Part shown: one piece after another, positions 28,459-37,647 of the stretch | Numbering within the stretch: position 1 is the stretch's first letter | Layout: the number at the start of each line of letters is the position of its first letter | DNA from: Rhodobium orientis | Lineage (GTDB): Bacteria; Pseudomonadota; Alphaproteobacteria; Rhizobiales; Rhodobiaceae | Assembly (NCBI RefSeq): GCF_003258835.1 | Contig: NZ_NPEV01000004.1 | Location: 18,744 to 82,743 of the forward strand | Reading direction: 5' to 3' | Length of the DNA: 64,000 nucleotides | Notes under the pieces: generated by a model | Databases searched by the model: none | Seen by the model: only the letters and a program-made list of their open reading frames with translations | What the model was told of the DNA's origin: nothing | Position numbers and translations under genes: made by a program

Positions 28459-28743
28459 ATGAGCCAGACCAGCCAGCCGGCAACCGATTTCAACACCCAC
28501 CACGAGACCTACGAGCGCTTCATGTCGCTGATCAAGGTCTCGGTCGCCAACATCTTCAGCATCCTTGTCGCCCTCGTCCTGTTCGCCTTCGGCGGGTCGT
28601 GGTCGGTCTGGACCGGGTCGCTGATCGTCTTTCTTGCGATCGTCACCGCGCTCATCGGCCTGTTCGCCGGCCCGCGCGGCTGGATACCCGGTGGCCTCGT
28701 CTTCGTTCTCGGGGTGGCGTTCGTCGTTCTTACCGTCGCTTAG
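28459..28743 (+). CDS. aa3-type cytochrome c oxidase subunit IV
   Basis: This 94-aa protein has a hydrophilic N-terminus with HHETYERFMSLIKV, matching the short bacterial subunit IV family (PF07835), then two hydrophobic helices forming a hairpin. The family normally has only one helix, so the second hydrophobic segment (about 60-92) is a slight extension. The start has a strong GGGAGG ribosome-binding site. It precedes pntAA by only 12 bp, so it is probably cotranscribed with the transhydrogenase. No other oxidase genes are in the window. It was assigned from memory of the family pattern. Confidence 0.7.
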   Translation: MSQTSQPATDFNTHHETYERFMSLIKVSVANIFSILVALVLFAFGGSWSVWTGSLIVFLAIVTALIGLFAGPRGWIPGGLVFVLGVAFVVLTVA

Positions 28744-28755
28744 TTCGGAACAATC

Positions 28756-29886
28756 ATGAAAATTGCAGTCCCACTGGAAAGTGATCCGGTCGAGGCGCGC
28801 GTTGCGCTGACTCCGGAAACGGCCAAGCGTTTCGTCGGCCTCGGTGCCGAGGTGGTCGTTCAGAAGGGGGCCGGCGCGCTGTCGCGGTTTCCCGACGAAG
28901 CCTATGAAAAGGCCGGCGCCAAGCTGGCCAAGGACGCCAAGGCGACGCTCTCGGGCGCCGATGTCGTGCTCAAGGTGCGACGTCCGAATGCGGACGAGCT
29001 GAAGCTCATCAAGAAGGGAACGCTGGTCGTTGCGACCATGGATCCCTTCGGCCACGAGGACGACGTCAAGGCGATGGCCGAGGCGGGCATCACGGCCGTC
29101 ACCATGGATTTCATGCCGCGCATCACCCGCGCCCAGGTCATGGACGTGCTGTCGAGCCAGGCGAACCTTGCCGGCTACCAGGCGGTGATCGACGCGGCCG
29201 AACTGTTCGACCGCGCCATGCCGATGATGATGACGGCAGCCGGCACGGTGTCGGCGGCCAAGGTCTTCGTCATGGGCGCCGGCGTTGCCGGCCTGCAGGC
29301 GATCGCCACCGCCAAGCGGCTCGGCGCCATCGTCTCGGCGACCGACGTTCGCCCGGCGGCCAAGGAACAGGTCGAATCCCTCGGCGGCAGGTTCGTCGCC
29401 GTGGAGGACGAGGAGTTCAAGGAAGCCGAGACGGCCGGCGGCTACGCCAAGGAGATGTCCGACGACTACAAGAAGAAGCAGGCGGAACTCGTCGCTTCGC
29501 ACATCGCCAAGCAGGACATCGTCATCACCACGGCGCTGATTCCCGGACGCCCGGCACCCAAGCTCGTCACCAAGGACATGCTTGCCTCCATGCAGCCCGG
29601 CTCGATCGTCATCGATCTCGCCGTGGAGCGCGGCGGCAACGTGGAAGGTTCGGTTGCCGGCGAGGTCGCCACCGTCGGCGACGTCAAGGTCGCCGGCTAT
29701 CTCAACGTGCCCGGCCGCATCGCCGCCACCGCCTCGCTGCTCTACGCCAAGAACCTCTATGCCTTCGTCGAGACGCTGATCGACAAGGAGGCCAAGGCGC
29801 TTGCCGTCGACTGGGAGGACGAGCTCGTCAAGGCGACGGTCCTGACCCGCGACGGTTCCATCGTTCACCCGGCATTCGCCGGTTAA
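28756..29886 (+). CDS. pntAA: NAD(P) transhydrogenase subunit alpha part 1 (NAD-binding)
   Basis: This 376-aa peripheral subunit binds NAD(H) in the proton-translocating transhydrogenase, which makes NADPH from NADH using the proton motive force. The alanine dehydrogenase/PNT N-terminal domain starts with [20 protein letters not shown]. The Rossmann fold has [14 protein letters not shown] near residue 172-185, followed by SATDVRP. The mobile-loop region and [13 protein letters not shown] are present. It is the first of three consecutive pnt genes with short gaps (14 and 13 bp), the split-alpha form usual in alphaproteobacteria. Confidence 0.95.
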   Translation: MKIAVPLESDPVEARVALTPETAKRFVGLGAEVVVQKGAGALSRFPDEAYEKAGAKLAKDAKATLSGADVVLKVRRPNADELKLIKKGTLVVATMDPFGHEDDVKAMAEAGITAVTMDFMPRITRAQVMDVLSSQANLAGYQAVIDAAELFDRAMPMMMTAAGTVSAAKVFVMGAGVAGLQAIATAKRLGAIVSATDVRPAAKEQVESLGGRFVAVEDEEFKEAETAGGYAKEMSDDYKKKQAELVASHIAKQDIVITTALIPGRPAPKLVTKDMLASMQPGSIVIDLAVERGGNVEGSVAGEVATVGDVKVAGYLNVPGRIAATASLLYAKNLYAFVETLIDKEAKALAVDWEDELVKATVLTRDGSIVHPAFAG

Positions 29887-29900
29887 GGGGGACTTCACTC

Positions 29901-30362
29901 ATGGCTAATCTTACCCCGGCCGAAGCGCTCGAACGCGCGCGCGCTGCGGCCGATGCCGCCGCCCAGTCCGCACGGGAGGCCACCGACGCGGCCGCGGCCG
30001 CCCAGTCCTATGTCGACCAGGTCGGCGATGCCGCGGGCGCGGCCGTCCACGCCGCCACCGGCGGCGCCATCGACCCGTTCGTGTTCCGGCTGGCGATCTT
30101 CGTGCTCGCCATCTTCGTCGGCTACTACGTGGTCTGGTCGGTGACCCCGGCGCTGCATACGCCGCTGATGTCGGTCACCAACGCCATCTCCAGCGTCATC
30201 GTCGTCGGTGCGCTCTTGGCCGTCGGCGTCGACATGGTCGGCGAGGGCGGTACCTGGGCCCGGGTGCTCGGCTTCATCGCGCTGGTCTTTGCCAGCGTCA
30301 ACATCTTTGGCGGCTTCCTGGTCACCCAGCGCATGCTCGCCATGTACAAGAAAAAAAGCTGA
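29901..30362 (+). CDS. pntAB: NAD(P) transhydrogenase subunit alpha part 2 (membrane)
   Basis: This 153-aa protein supplies the alpha-part membrane helices of the transhydrogenase proton channel. The N-terminal 50 residues are an Ala-rich, coiled-coil-like linker ([21 protein letters not shown] pattern), longer than in many homologues. Next come [20 protein letters not shown], the conserved [16 protein letters not shown] and two further helices, ending in [19 protein letters not shown]. The C-terminal motif is diagnostic for PntAB. It is located between pntAA and pntB. Confidence 0.95.
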   Translation: MANLTPAEALERARAAADAAAQSAREATDAAAAAQSYVDQVGDAAGAAVHAATGGAIDPFVFRLAIFVLAIFVGYYVVWSVTPALHTPLMSVTNAISSVIVVGALLAVGVDMVGEGGTWARVLGFIALVFASVNIFGGFLVTQRMLAMYKKKS

Positions 30363-30375
30363 GGGGGCTGATTAG

Positions 30376-31773
30376 ATGTCCGCAAGCATCACGGCTCTTC
30401 TCTATCTCGTCGCCGGCGTGCTGTTCATTCTGGCGCTGCGCGGCCTGTCGCATCCGGTAACCTCCCGGCAGGGCAACCTGTTCGGCATGATCGGCATGGC
30501 CATCGCCATCATCACGACGCTGTTCGTGGCGTCGCCGGCGGCCGATGCCTGGTTCCTGATCATCATCGCGATTGCCATCGGCGGCGGCATCGGTGCGTTC
30601 ACCGCCAAGAAGATCCCGATGACGGCGATGCCGCAGCTCGTTGCCGCCTTCCACTCGCTGGTCGGCATGGCCGCGGTGCTGGTGGCGGCCGGAGCGCTCT
30701 ATGCGCCCGACGCCTTCGGCATCGGCTCTCCGGGCCATATCCACGGGGCGAGCCTCGTGGAAATGTCGCTCGGTGTCGCCATCGGCGCCATCACCTTCAC
30801 CGGCTCCGTCATCGCCTTTTTGAAGCTCGACGGGCGGATGAGCGGCGCGCCGATCCTGCTGCCGTCGCGGCACGTCATCAATGCCGGCCTGTTCGCCCTG
30901 ATCGTCATCCTGATCATCTGGTTCGTCGGCTCGGAAAACCACACCGCGTTCTGGCTGATCACGCTGGCCGCACTGGTCTTCGGCGGCCTGATCATCGTTC
31001 CGATCGGCGGCGCCGACATGCCGGTGGTGGTCTCCATGCTCAACTCCTATTCGGGGTGGGCGGCGGCCGGCATCGGCTTCACCCTCGGCAACACGGCGCT
31101 GATCATCACCGGCGCACTGGTCGGCTCGTCGGGTGCGATCCTCTCGTACATCATGTGCAAGGGCATGAACCGGTCCTTCATCTCCGTCATTCTCGGCGGC
31201 TTCGGCGGCGAGACGGCGGCGGCGGGCGAGGACACCGGCGACAAGGTCGTCAAGCGCGGCTCTGCCGAGGACGCGGCCTACATCATGAAGAATGCCGGCA
31301 AGGTCATCATCGTCCCCGGCTACGGCATGGCGGTCGCCCAGGCCCAGCATGCGCTTCGGGAAATGGCCGATGCGCTGAAGCACGAGGGCGTTGAGGTCAA
31401 ATACGCGATCCATCCGGTCGCCGGCCGCATGCCCGGCCACATGAACGTGCTCCTGGCCGAAGCCAACGTGCCGTACGACGAGGTCTTCGAGCTGGAAGAC
31501 ATCAACTCGGAGTTCAGCCAGGCGGATGTCGCCTATGTCATCGGCGCCAACGACGTCACCAACCCGGCGGCCGAGGACGATCCGTCCTCGCCGATCTACG
31601 GCATGCCCGTCCTGCATGTCTGGAACGCCGGCACGGTGATGTTCTCCAAGCGCTCGCTGGCGTCCGGCTATGCCGGCATCGACAACCCGCTGTTCTACCG
31701 CGACAACACCATGATGCTGCTCGGCGACGCCAAGAAGATGGTCGAAGGCATCGTCAAGTCGATGGAAGCCTAG
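30376..31773 (+). CDS. pntB: NAD(P) transhydrogenase subunit beta
   Basis: This 465-aa subunit carries the remaining transmembrane helices (about 1-270) and the NADP-binding domain (about 290-465). The latter shows VIIVPGYGMAVAQAQHALRE and HPVAGRMPGHMNVLLAEA. The end of the domain has VIGANDVTNPAA and the YAGIDNPLFYRDNTMMLLGDAKK segment. All are highly conserved in PntB. It completes the three-gene operon, and a hairpin terminator lies 33 bp after its stop. Confidence 0.95.
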   Translation: MSASITALLYLVAGVLFILALRGLSHPVTSRQGNLFGMIGMAIAIITTLFVASPAADAWFLIIIAIAIGGGIGAFTAKKIPMTAMPQLVAAFHSLVGMAAVLVAAGALYAPDAFGIGSPGHIHGASLVEMSLGVAIGAITFTGSVIAFLKLDGRMSGAPILLPSRHVINAGLFALIVILIIWFVGSENHTAFWLITLAALVFGGLIIVPIGGADMPVVVSMLNSYSGWAAAGIGFTLGNTALIITGALVGSSGAILSYIMCKGMNRSFISVILGGFGGETAAAGEDTGDKVVKRGSAEDAAYIMKNAGKVIIVPGYGMAVAQAQHALREMADALKHEGVEVKYAIHPVAGRMPGHMNVLLAEANVPYDEVFELEDINSEFSQADVAYVIGANDVTNPAAEDDPSSPIYGMPVLHVWNAGTVMFSKRSLASGYAGIDNPLFYRDNTMMLLGDAKKMVEGIVKSMEA

Positions 31774-31805
31774 AACAGGCGATCCGCAAGAGAGATTGGA
31801 TAGGG

Positions 31806-31833
31806 CGTCTGCCGACCGGCAGGCGTCCTTTTC
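31806..31833 (+). terminator. Probable terminator of the pnt operon
   Basis: CGTCTGCC (31806-31813) pairs with GGCAGGCG (31818-31825), with one G-T wobble, over a 4-nt loop. It is followed by TCCTTTTCTT. It lies 33 bp downstream of the pntB stop. Confidence 0.6.
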
Positions 31834-31935
31834 TTGTTTGCAGGTCCTTCACGACATCCTGAAGCGGCTTGATGCGCGCTGCGCCTCGTGTGCGGATAGG
31901 CTGGCCTCTTCCAGATCGATGCGGAGGAAGGCGTT

Positions 31936-32880
31936 ATGGCGTGGATGTCCGGTAGGATCGCGATTGCCGTTCTGGCGCTCGGCCTTGCCGCGGTGCCGAC
32001 GCTGTCGCAGCAGAGCGCGCCTTTACGCCAGGAGATCGCCGTTGGCGGGGCGACGCTGTCGGTTGCCTATCGCGGCGACTTCAGCCTTCCTGAGGCGGCC
32101 CTTGCCGCCTGGATCCGACGCTCGGCCGAGGTCATTGCCGGCTACTACGGGCGGTTCCCGGTCGATCACGTGCGGCTCGACGTCATCGGCGTTGACGGGA
32201 CCGGTGTCAGGTCCGGCAAGGCGTTCGGCGACCGCGGCGCCTATCTGCGCGTCATGGTCGGCGAGGCGAGCGACGTCGCCGATCTGAAGAAGGACTGGAT
32301 CATGGTGCACGAGATGGTGCACCTGGCGCTGCCGCGCATGCCTCGACGCCACGACTGGCTGGCCGAGGGGCTCGCGGTCTATGTGGAGTCCATTGCGCGG
32401 ATGCAGGCCGGCGATCTCGACCGCACCCAGGTCTGGGGCGAGTTCGTGACGCGCATGCCGCACGGCCTGCCGAAGGCCGGCGACCACGGCCTCGACAACA
32501 CGCCGACCTGGGGCCGGACCTATTGGGGCGGGGCGATCTTCGCGCTCGTCGCCGATACGCAGATCCGCAAGCGGACGAACGGCGCCAGAAGCCTCAGGGA
32601 CGCCCTTCGCGGCGTGCTGACGTCGGGCGGCGATTTCACGGATTTCTGGCCCATCGAGCGTACGCTCGCGGCGGCCGATGCGGCGACCGGCACGGACGTG
32701 CTGATGACGCTCTACAGGGACTGGCGGTCAACGCCCGTCGATCCGGACCTCGACCGTCTCTGGAAATCGCTCGGCGTTACGCATTTGAGCGGGCGCATCG
32801 CCTTCGACGAGGATGCGCCTCTGGCCGCCATGCGCCGGTCGATGGAGACCGGAGAGGCGTGCGAGGTCGTTGCGTGTTGA
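31936..32880 (+). CDS. Exported gluzincin-type metallopeptidase (HExxH)
   Basis: This 314-aa protein has a signal-like N-terminus (residues 6-24) and a zinc-peptidase motif HEMVH (His125, Glu126, His129). It is followed by WLAEGLAVYVESIAR, which supplies a downstream Glu as third ligand, the pattern of the MA-type (peptidase_MA/DUF4157-like) gluzincins. GGAGGAAGG precedes the ATG. It is not obviously part of an operon, lying between the pnt terminator and a convergent lipoprotein gene whose stop is 2 bp away. Target unknown. Confidence 0.78.
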   Translation: MAWMSGRIAIAVLALGLAAVPTLSQQSAPLRQEIAVGGATLSVAYRGDFSLPEAALAAWIRRSAEVIAGYYGRFPVDHVRLDVIGVDGTGVRSGKAFGDRGAYLRVMVGEASDVADLKKDWIMVHEMVHLALPRMPRRHDWLAEGLAVYVESIARMQAGDLDRTQVWGEFVTRMPHGLPKAGDHGLDNTPTWGRTYWGGAIFALVADTQIRKRTNGARSLRDALRGVLTSGGDFTDFWPIERTLAAADAATGTDVLMTLYRDWRSTPVDPDLDRLWKSLGVTHLSGRIAFDEDAPLAAMRRSMETGEACEVVAC

Positions 32881-32881
32881 G

Positions 32882-33745
32882 CTACGTCCGCGTGCGCGAG
32901 TAGGTGGCGCCGAGGCGGCCGAGGCCTTCGCGGGCGGTCTTGTTGGTGGCTTCCAGGGCGATTGCCCGGTTATAGGAGCCGATCGCCTCGTTCTTGTGGC
33001 CAAGCTCTTCCAGAGCGACGCCGCGATTGGCCCAGGCACTGGCGGTCTTGCGATCGTATTCCAGCGACCAGTTGAAGTCTTCCAGCGCCGCCTTGGCGTT
33101 GCCCTGGGCAAGATACGAGACGCCGCGGCCGTTATAGGGGGCAGGGGCCTTCGGATCGAGGCCGATGGCGCGCGAGAAGTCGTCGACCGCCTTGTTGTGC
33201 TGGTTGCGGGCCTGGTAGATCAGCGCCCGGTTATGATAGGCGCGCGGATCCGACGGGTTCAGCCGGATCGCGTTGTTGTAGTCGTTGAGGGCAAGGCCCG
33301 GCTGGTTATGCTGGCGGTAGATGTTGCCGCGCGCCACATAGGCCGAATCGTAGTTCGGATTGATCGACAGGGCGCGGTTGTAGTCGGCGAGCGCCAGGTC
33401 CATGCGGCCCATGTTGCGGTAGACGAGGGCTCGGTTGGCGTAGGCCTGGTAATAGGACGGGTCGAGTTCGACGGCGCGGGTGAAGTCCTGGATCGCCTGT
33501 TCGGACTTGTTGGCCTTGCCGAAGGCGGTGCCGCGCATGTTGTAGGCGTGCGGATCGCGCGGGTTGGCTTCCAGCACCGCGCTCAGCGACGCGATATTTT
33601 CCTTGGAGCCAGTATAGGGGTCGAGCTCGCTGGCCGTCGGCCCGGAAACGGAATCGACCTGGCAGCCGGCAAGGCCAACGGCGAGAATTGCCGCGGCAAG
33701 GCTGCCGGCGCGGAACGTTCTCAACCCGGTGACGGGATACCTCAT
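32882..33745 (-). CDS. TPR-repeat lipoprotein
   Basis: This 287-aa envelope protein has a lipobox LAGC (Cys28), so it is likely lipidated and anchored in a membrane. It is followed by about seven tetratricopeptide repeats; recurring patterns are YxxAYxNRGxVYR, NRALxxNPxxxxAY and YNRAIxLxP. Such proteins act as scaffolds, and NlpI is the best-known relative. The start is ambiguous: an in-frame ATG at 33778 would add 11 residues, but the ATG at 33745 gives a signal of normal length. It sits tail-to-tail with the metallopeptidase gene. Confidence 0.82.
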   Translation of the reverse strand: MRYPVTGLRTFRAGSLAAAILAVGLAGCQVDSVSGPTASELDPYTGSKENIASLSAVLEANPRDPHAYNMRGTAFGKANKSEQAIQDFTRAVELDPSYYQAYANRALVYRNMGRMDLALADYNRALSINPNYDSAYVARGNIYRQHNQPGLALNDYNNAIRLNPSDPRAYHNRALIYQARNQHNKAVDDFSRAIGLDPKAPAPYNGRGVSYLAQGNAKAALEDFNWSLEYDRKTASAWANRGVALEELGHKNEAIGSYNRAIALEATNKTAREGLGRLGATYSRTRT

Positions 33746-33875
33746 GACATTTTCCCGCGCTGTTTTCATGGAAAACATTTAACACACGTCGCTTTTTGGG
33801 AATACCCGTGCGGGACAAAGGCCTTTCGGCGACTGGACCGTCGATTTTCGGGTGGCGCCTTCATGGCGGGCAGCG

Positions 33876-33901
33876 AAAAGGCGCCGCAGCATTGCGGCGC
33901 C
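33876..33901 (-). terminator. Intrinsic terminator of rpsU
   Basis: On the minus strand the perfect 9-bp stem GGCGCCGCA/TGCGGCGCC (33893-33901 with 33880-33888, 4-nt loop) is followed by a short T-run read from 33879-33876. It lies about 80 bp beyond the rpsU stop. Confidence 0.75.
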
Positions 33902-33983
33902 AATCCGGTCGGTGTCTCAAAGGGCGTTGCCGCCGGCTGCCGCGGCGCCGGAGCCACGCGAGCCGGCCTGCGGACCTCGTCGC

Positions 33984-34211
33984 CTAGCTGCGCGGCGCCT
34001 TGCCCGGCAGCAGGCCTTCGCGCTGTGCCCGCTTGCGGGCGATCTTGCGTGCGCGCCGGACGGCCTCGGCCTTTTCGCGGGCCTTCTTCTCGGACGGCTT
34101 CTCGTAGTGGCCGCGAAGCTTCATTTCGCGGAAGATGCCCTCGCGCTGCATCTTCTTCTTCAGCGCCTTCAGCGCCTGATCGACGTTGTTGTCGCGGACG
34201 AGTACCTGCAC
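33984..34211 (-). CDS. rpsU: 30S ribosomal protein S21
   Basis: This 75-aa basic protein starts [20 protein letters not shown] and contains [19 protein letters not shown], diagnostic of bS21. It joins the small subunit and influences initiation at the mRNA 5' region. It is single-gene transcribed, with its own terminator. The alphaproteobacterial C-terminal extension ([11 protein letters not shown]) is present. Confidence 0.96.
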   Translation of the reverse strand: MQVLVRDNNVDQALKALKKKMQREGIFREMKLRGHYEKPSEKKAREKAEAVRRARKIARKRAQREGLLPGKAPRS

Positions 34212-34344
34212 GCGTCAAATCCCGTGTTCGTTTCCGTGTGATCTTGCCGGGAATCCGCCGCTAAGGGGCGACAACTCCCTTGGCGCCGCTGTCGCGTCGC
34301 AAATGTGGCGCCGTCTTTAACAGAATCAACAAGGGTTGTCCACG

Positions 34345-35460
34345 TCAAAGCGGCCGTTTCGGAGAGGTTCCAAAACGGCCGTTTGGCGAGGCCAAACGGT
34401 TCACGTGACCCATCTTGCGTCCGGGGCGCGTTTCGCCCTTTCCGTACAGATGGAGCCGGGCACCCGGTTCGGCAAGGATGTCGGCCCAGCGCTCCGCATC
34501 GGCGCCGATCAGGTTCTCCATCTCGACCTCAGAAACGAGCCGCGGGATGGCGAGCGGCCAGCCGGCGATCGCCCGGACATGCTGCTCGAACTGGGAGACC
34601 GCGCAGGCATCCTCGGTCCAGTGGCCGGAATTGTGGACCCGGGGCGCAAGCTCGTTGACGAAGAGGGTCTCCGCATCGCCGTCGCGGACGACGAAGAGCT
34701 CCACGGCAAGGACACCGACATGGTCGAGGGCGCCGGCGATGCGCCGGGCAATGTCGGCGGCCTTCGCGGCGGTTTCCGGGGCGATCGGGGCGGGCACCCT
34801 GGAGAATTTCAGGATGTGGTTTTCGTGGCGGTTGTCGGCGATGTCGAAGACGGCTGTCTCGCCGTCGACGCCGCGGGCGACGATGGCCGAGCATTCCAGC
34901 GCGAAGGGCACGACGGCCTCCAGGATCGCCGGCGCCTTGCCGATGGCCTCCCAGGCATCCGCCGCTTCCCCCGCGGTGCGGATCATCGTCTGGCCCTTGC
35001 CGTCATAGCCGAAACGGCGGGTCTTCAGGATCGCCGGTGTGCCGATCTCGCCGAGTGCCTTTTCCAGCTCGTCCAGGCTGTCGACCTTGCGGAACGCGGC
35101 CGTTGCGATGCCGGCATCGGACAGGAAGGCCTTTTCGGTCAGCCGGTCCTGGCAGACGCGCAGGGATTCCGGCGAGGGGCGCACGGGCACACGGGCGGCA
35201 AGCACGGCGGCGGTGGTGTCCGGCACGTTCTCGAACTCGTAGGTGACGACGTCGACGGCTTCGGCAAAGGCGGCCAGCGCCGCTTCGTCCTCATAGGGCG
35301 CGCAGGTGCTTGCGGCTGCGACCTCGAAGGCCGGCGAGGCGGCGTCCGGGCAATAGACGTGGCATTTGAGGCCGAGGCGGGCGGCCGCCATGGCGATCAT
35401 GCGGCCGAGCTGGCCGCCGCCGAGGATGCCGATGGTGTCGCCGGGGGAAAGTCGCGCCAT
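34345..35460 (-). CDS. purK: 5-(carboxyamino)imidazole ribonucleotide synthase
   Basis: PurK uses ATP and bicarbonate to make N5-CAIR in purine biosynthesis. The 371-aa enzyme starts with GDTIGILGGGQLGRM and has an ATP-grasp fold (TRRFGYDGKGQ, FVNELAPRVHNSGHWT). The ATG at 35460 is chosen because the glycine-rich motif follows immediately; an upstream extension to 35541 overlaps purE. The last residues fall in an inverted repeat CGGCCGTTT/AAACGGCCG (34351-34381). It is separated from purE by 7 bp. Confidence 0.94.
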   Translation of the reverse strand: MARLSPGDTIGILGGGQLGRMIAMAAARLGLKCHVYCPDAASPAFEVAAASTCAPYEDEAALAAFAEAVDVVTYEFENVPDTTAAVLAARVPVRPSPESLRVCQDRLTEKAFLSDAGIATAAFRKVDSLDELEKALGEIGTPAILKTRRFGYDGKGQTMIRTAGEAADAWEAIGKAPAILEAVVPFALECSAIVARGVDGETAVFDIADNRHENHILKFSRVPAPIAPETAAKAADIARRIAGALDHVGVLAVELFVVRDGDAETLFVNELAPRVHNSGHWTEDACAVSQFEQHVRAIAGWPLAIPRLVSEVEMENLIGADAERWADILAEPGARLHLYGKGETRPGRKMGHVNRLASPNGRFGTSPKRPL

Positions 35461-35467
35461 TGCCGGC

Positions 35468-35965
35468 TCAGTCCTCGTCGCTCGGGGTCTCGGCGATCGC
35501 CTCGGTCTGGCGCGCGCGCCAGGCGTCGAGCCGTTCGGCAAGGGCCGCGTCGGTGAGCGCCAGCACGCTTGCGGCCATCAGCGCGGCATTGACGGCGCCG
35601 GAGCGGCCGATGGCCAGTGTTCCGACCGGCACGCCGGCCGGCATCTGGACGATCGAATAGAGGCTGTCGATGCCCTTCATGGTGCGCGATTCGATCGGCA
35701 CCCCGAACACCGGCAGCGGCGTCATCGACGCCGTCATGCCGGGCAGGTGGGCGGCGCCGCCGGCACCGGCGATCACCACCTTGTGGCCGCGGTCGCGGGC
35801 GCCCTTGGCGAAGTCGTAGAGCCGGTCGGGCGTGCGATGGGCGGAGACGATCCGCGCCTCGAAGGCGATGCCGAGCGCATCGAGGGTCTCGGCGGCATGG
35901 CGCATGGTCGGCCAGTCGGACTGGCTGCCCATGATGATGGCGACCGGAGCGGCCGGTGACGGCAT
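35468..35965 (-). CDS. purE: N5-carboxyaminoimidazole ribonucleotide mutase
   Basis: PurE converts N5-CAIR to CAIR in the purine pathway. The 165-aa protein has the class I motifs [12 protein letters not shown] near the start, SAHRTPDRL and [10 protein letters not shown]. It has a short acidic C-terminal tail. It is the first gene of a two-gene purEK operon, as is common in bacteria that use the two-step route. Confidence 0.95.
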   Translation of the reverse strand: MPSPAAPVAIIMGSQSDWPTMRHAAETLDALGIAFEARIVSAHRTPDRLYDFAKGARDRGHKVVIAGAGGAAHLPGMTASMTPLPVFGVPIESRTMKGIDSLYSIVQMPAGVPVGTLAIGRSGAVNAALMAASVLALTDAALAERLDAWRARQTEAIAETPSDED

Positions 35966-36345
35966 TGGATTACCTTTCGGCTATGGGCCGGATGCCGGGC
36001 CGCGCGCCGGCGCCGGGTTGGAAAGCCGGGGATTATAGGGACGGAGTGCGGCGGTGCAAGGCGGCGATTCGCGGTTGTCGGACGGCGCTATCGAGGGTGT
36101 ATGCACTGCACGCAACTCGCCCGAAGCGCGAGCCTGGGCCCTGCGACGTTATTGCCGGGAAACATTTACCCGCCGGATTCTTTAATAAACACTGCATATT
36201 ACCGCGTTGCTGAAAAAACGCTAATGCGCTCCCTGGTTGCATCGCTAAGATTTTACTGTTCCAAGTGAGGAAATCGTAATGGCGGCCGTACTATCAGGCC
36301 TTAATCTTGTTGCGCCGGATTGCGGTAAACGCGAAAGAGAGCGCC

Positions 36346-37053
36346 ATGGAAGACCAGCATGTGCAAAACGCCGTACGGGCCGGCGACGAGGTGGTTTTGA
36401 TCCACCCGTCAGAGGTCGGCCCGACTGCGATAAACGACGTCCTTTTGCGGACCCTCGCGCCGGAGGCCCGGCAGATCGTCCATGCCTTCGAGCATCTGAT
36501 CTACACGCTCGACTGCCGCATCAAGGACCTGGAAGGCAAGCTCGACGAGGACGAACTCACCGGCGTCTTCAATCGGCGCGGATTCATGCGGGAGCTGGAA
36601 CGCGCCAAGGCCTTCAGCGGCCGCTACGGGGTGTCGGCGACGCTCGTCTTCTTCGACGTCGACCGGTTCAAGACGATCAACGACCGGTTCGGTCACCGGG
36701 TCGGCGATGCGGCACTGCGCCATGTGGCGCGGCTTCTCCTGGAAAACGTCCGCGACTCCGATCTCGTCGGCAGGCTGAGCGGCGACGAATTCGCCATGCT
36801 GCTGTGGAACACGGTACCCGCAGAGGCGGCAAAGCGCGTCAGGGACCTCGTTACGTTCGTTGAGGAAAACCCGCTCTGCGACTTCGGAACGCCGATCCCG
36901 CTGCACCTGTCGTCCGGCATCGCGCCGCTGGAGACGAAGGGCGGTTGCGAGACCGTTCTGGACGAGGCCGATGCGGCGATGTACCGCGACAAGAGACGTC
37001 GCCGCGAGGCCTATACCCGGGCCGTTTTCGCCTCAGGCGATGATGTCCGGTAG
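36346..37053 (+). CDS. GGDEF-domain diguanylate cyclase with SGDEF signature
   Basis: This 235-aa soluble protein likely makes c-di-GMP. After an N-terminal region with no known sensor (residues 1-60) and a short coil, the GGDEF domain begins DELTGVFNRRGF. The active-site loop reads RLSGDEF (Ser145 in place of the first Gly). The product-inhibition I-site RDSD (Arg136 to Asp139) is intact at the usual five-residue spacing. Ser at the first position is tolerated in some active cyclases, but activity should be tested. AAGAGAG precedes the ATG. Its 3' end overlaps the convergent DUF465 gene by 21 bp. Confidence 0.85.
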   Translation: MEDQHVQNAVRAGDEVVLIHPSEVGPTAINDVLLRTLAPEARQIVHAFEHLIYTLDCRIKDLEGKLDEDELTGVFNRRGFMRELERAKAFSGRYGVSATLVFFDVDRFKTINDRFGHRVGDAALRHVARLLLENVRDSDLVGRLSGDEFAMLLWNTVPAEAAKRVRDLVTFVEENPLCDFGTPIPLHLSSGIAPLETKGGCETVLDEADAAMYRDKRRRREAYTRAVFASGDDVR

Positions 37054-37290
37054 GGTGTCGTCCTCGAGCTGGCTGATCCTGTCCTTCAGCACCAGCTTGC
37101 GCTTCTTCAGCCGCTGAACCTGCAAGTGATCGGCCCGGGCATTGGCGACCATCGCCTCGATGGCGGTATCCAGGTCCCGGTGCTCTTCGCGCAGCCGCGC
37201 CAGTTCTGCTTCCGCTGCAGCTTTTTCTTCGACGTCCAACGGCGCAACCTCACCGTTCAGATGCGGGGGCGGGGACCCTCCGGCGATCAT
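37033..37290 (-). CDS. DUF465 (YdcH-like) small coiled-coil protein
   Basis: This 85-aa protein has an N-terminal acidic stretch. A helical hairpin follows with LREEHRDLDTAIEAM and LQVQRLKKRKLVLKDRISQLE, the DUF465 signature (H-x-x-L-D-x-x-I then KKRKLxLKD). The role is unknown in this family. A second DUF465 gene (37480-37647) diverges from it across about 190 bp. The stop lies inside the end of the GGDEF gene. Confidence 0.82.
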   Translation of the reverse strand: MIAGGSPPPHLNGEVAPLDVEEKAAAEAELARLREEHRDLDTAIEAMVANARADHLQVQRLKKRKLVLKDRISQLEDDTLPDIIA

Positions 37291-37479
37291 TTTTAAACTG
37301 TAATTTCACGACGATAGCACGGTGTTGCCGGGCACCGGAAGCGCGTCTTCAGGGTATACGCCGCAAGCATCCCAAAAAGGGGTGATTCGGGGGCTTGGAG
37401 GGGACTTTTTTTTCGACAGACCGGTTCCCATATGTCACACTTGTGTTGTCAAACTTGGGATAGAAGGAGGCTTTTCGAC

Positions 37480-37647
37480 ATGTCTCAGAATGCCGCTCTC
37501 GTTAACCTCGAAGAACAGCATCACGCGCTGGAACGGGAAATCGAAGAGGAACTGGCCCATCCGGGGTATGACGATCTCCACGTAGCCGAGTTGAAGCGCA
37601 AGAAGCTGCTCCTGAAGGACGAGATTTTGCGCATCCGAACATCCTGA
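37480..37647 (+). CDS. DUF465 (YdcH-like) small coiled-coil protein
   Basis: This 55-aa protein has LEEQHHALEREIEEELAHPGYDD and ELKRKKLLLKDEI, a typical short DUF465 member. The ATG at 37480 is preceded by AAGGAGG at an 8-nt spacing, clearly better than the upstream in-frame ATG at 37432. It has no membrane or catalytic features. Its divergent paralog shares the KK-L-LKD end, suggesting a paired regulatory or assembly role, which is unproven. Confidence 0.85.
   Translation: MSQNAALVNLEEQHHALEREIEEELAHPGYDDLHVAELKRKKLLLKDEILRIRTS

Noticed and set aside
34351-34381. Inverted repeat CGGCCGTTT/AAACGGCCG at the 3' end of purK as a terminator
   Set aside because: It lies inside the last codons of purK, has a 13-nt loop, and the minus-strand sequence after the stem lacks a T-run. 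Probably incidental.
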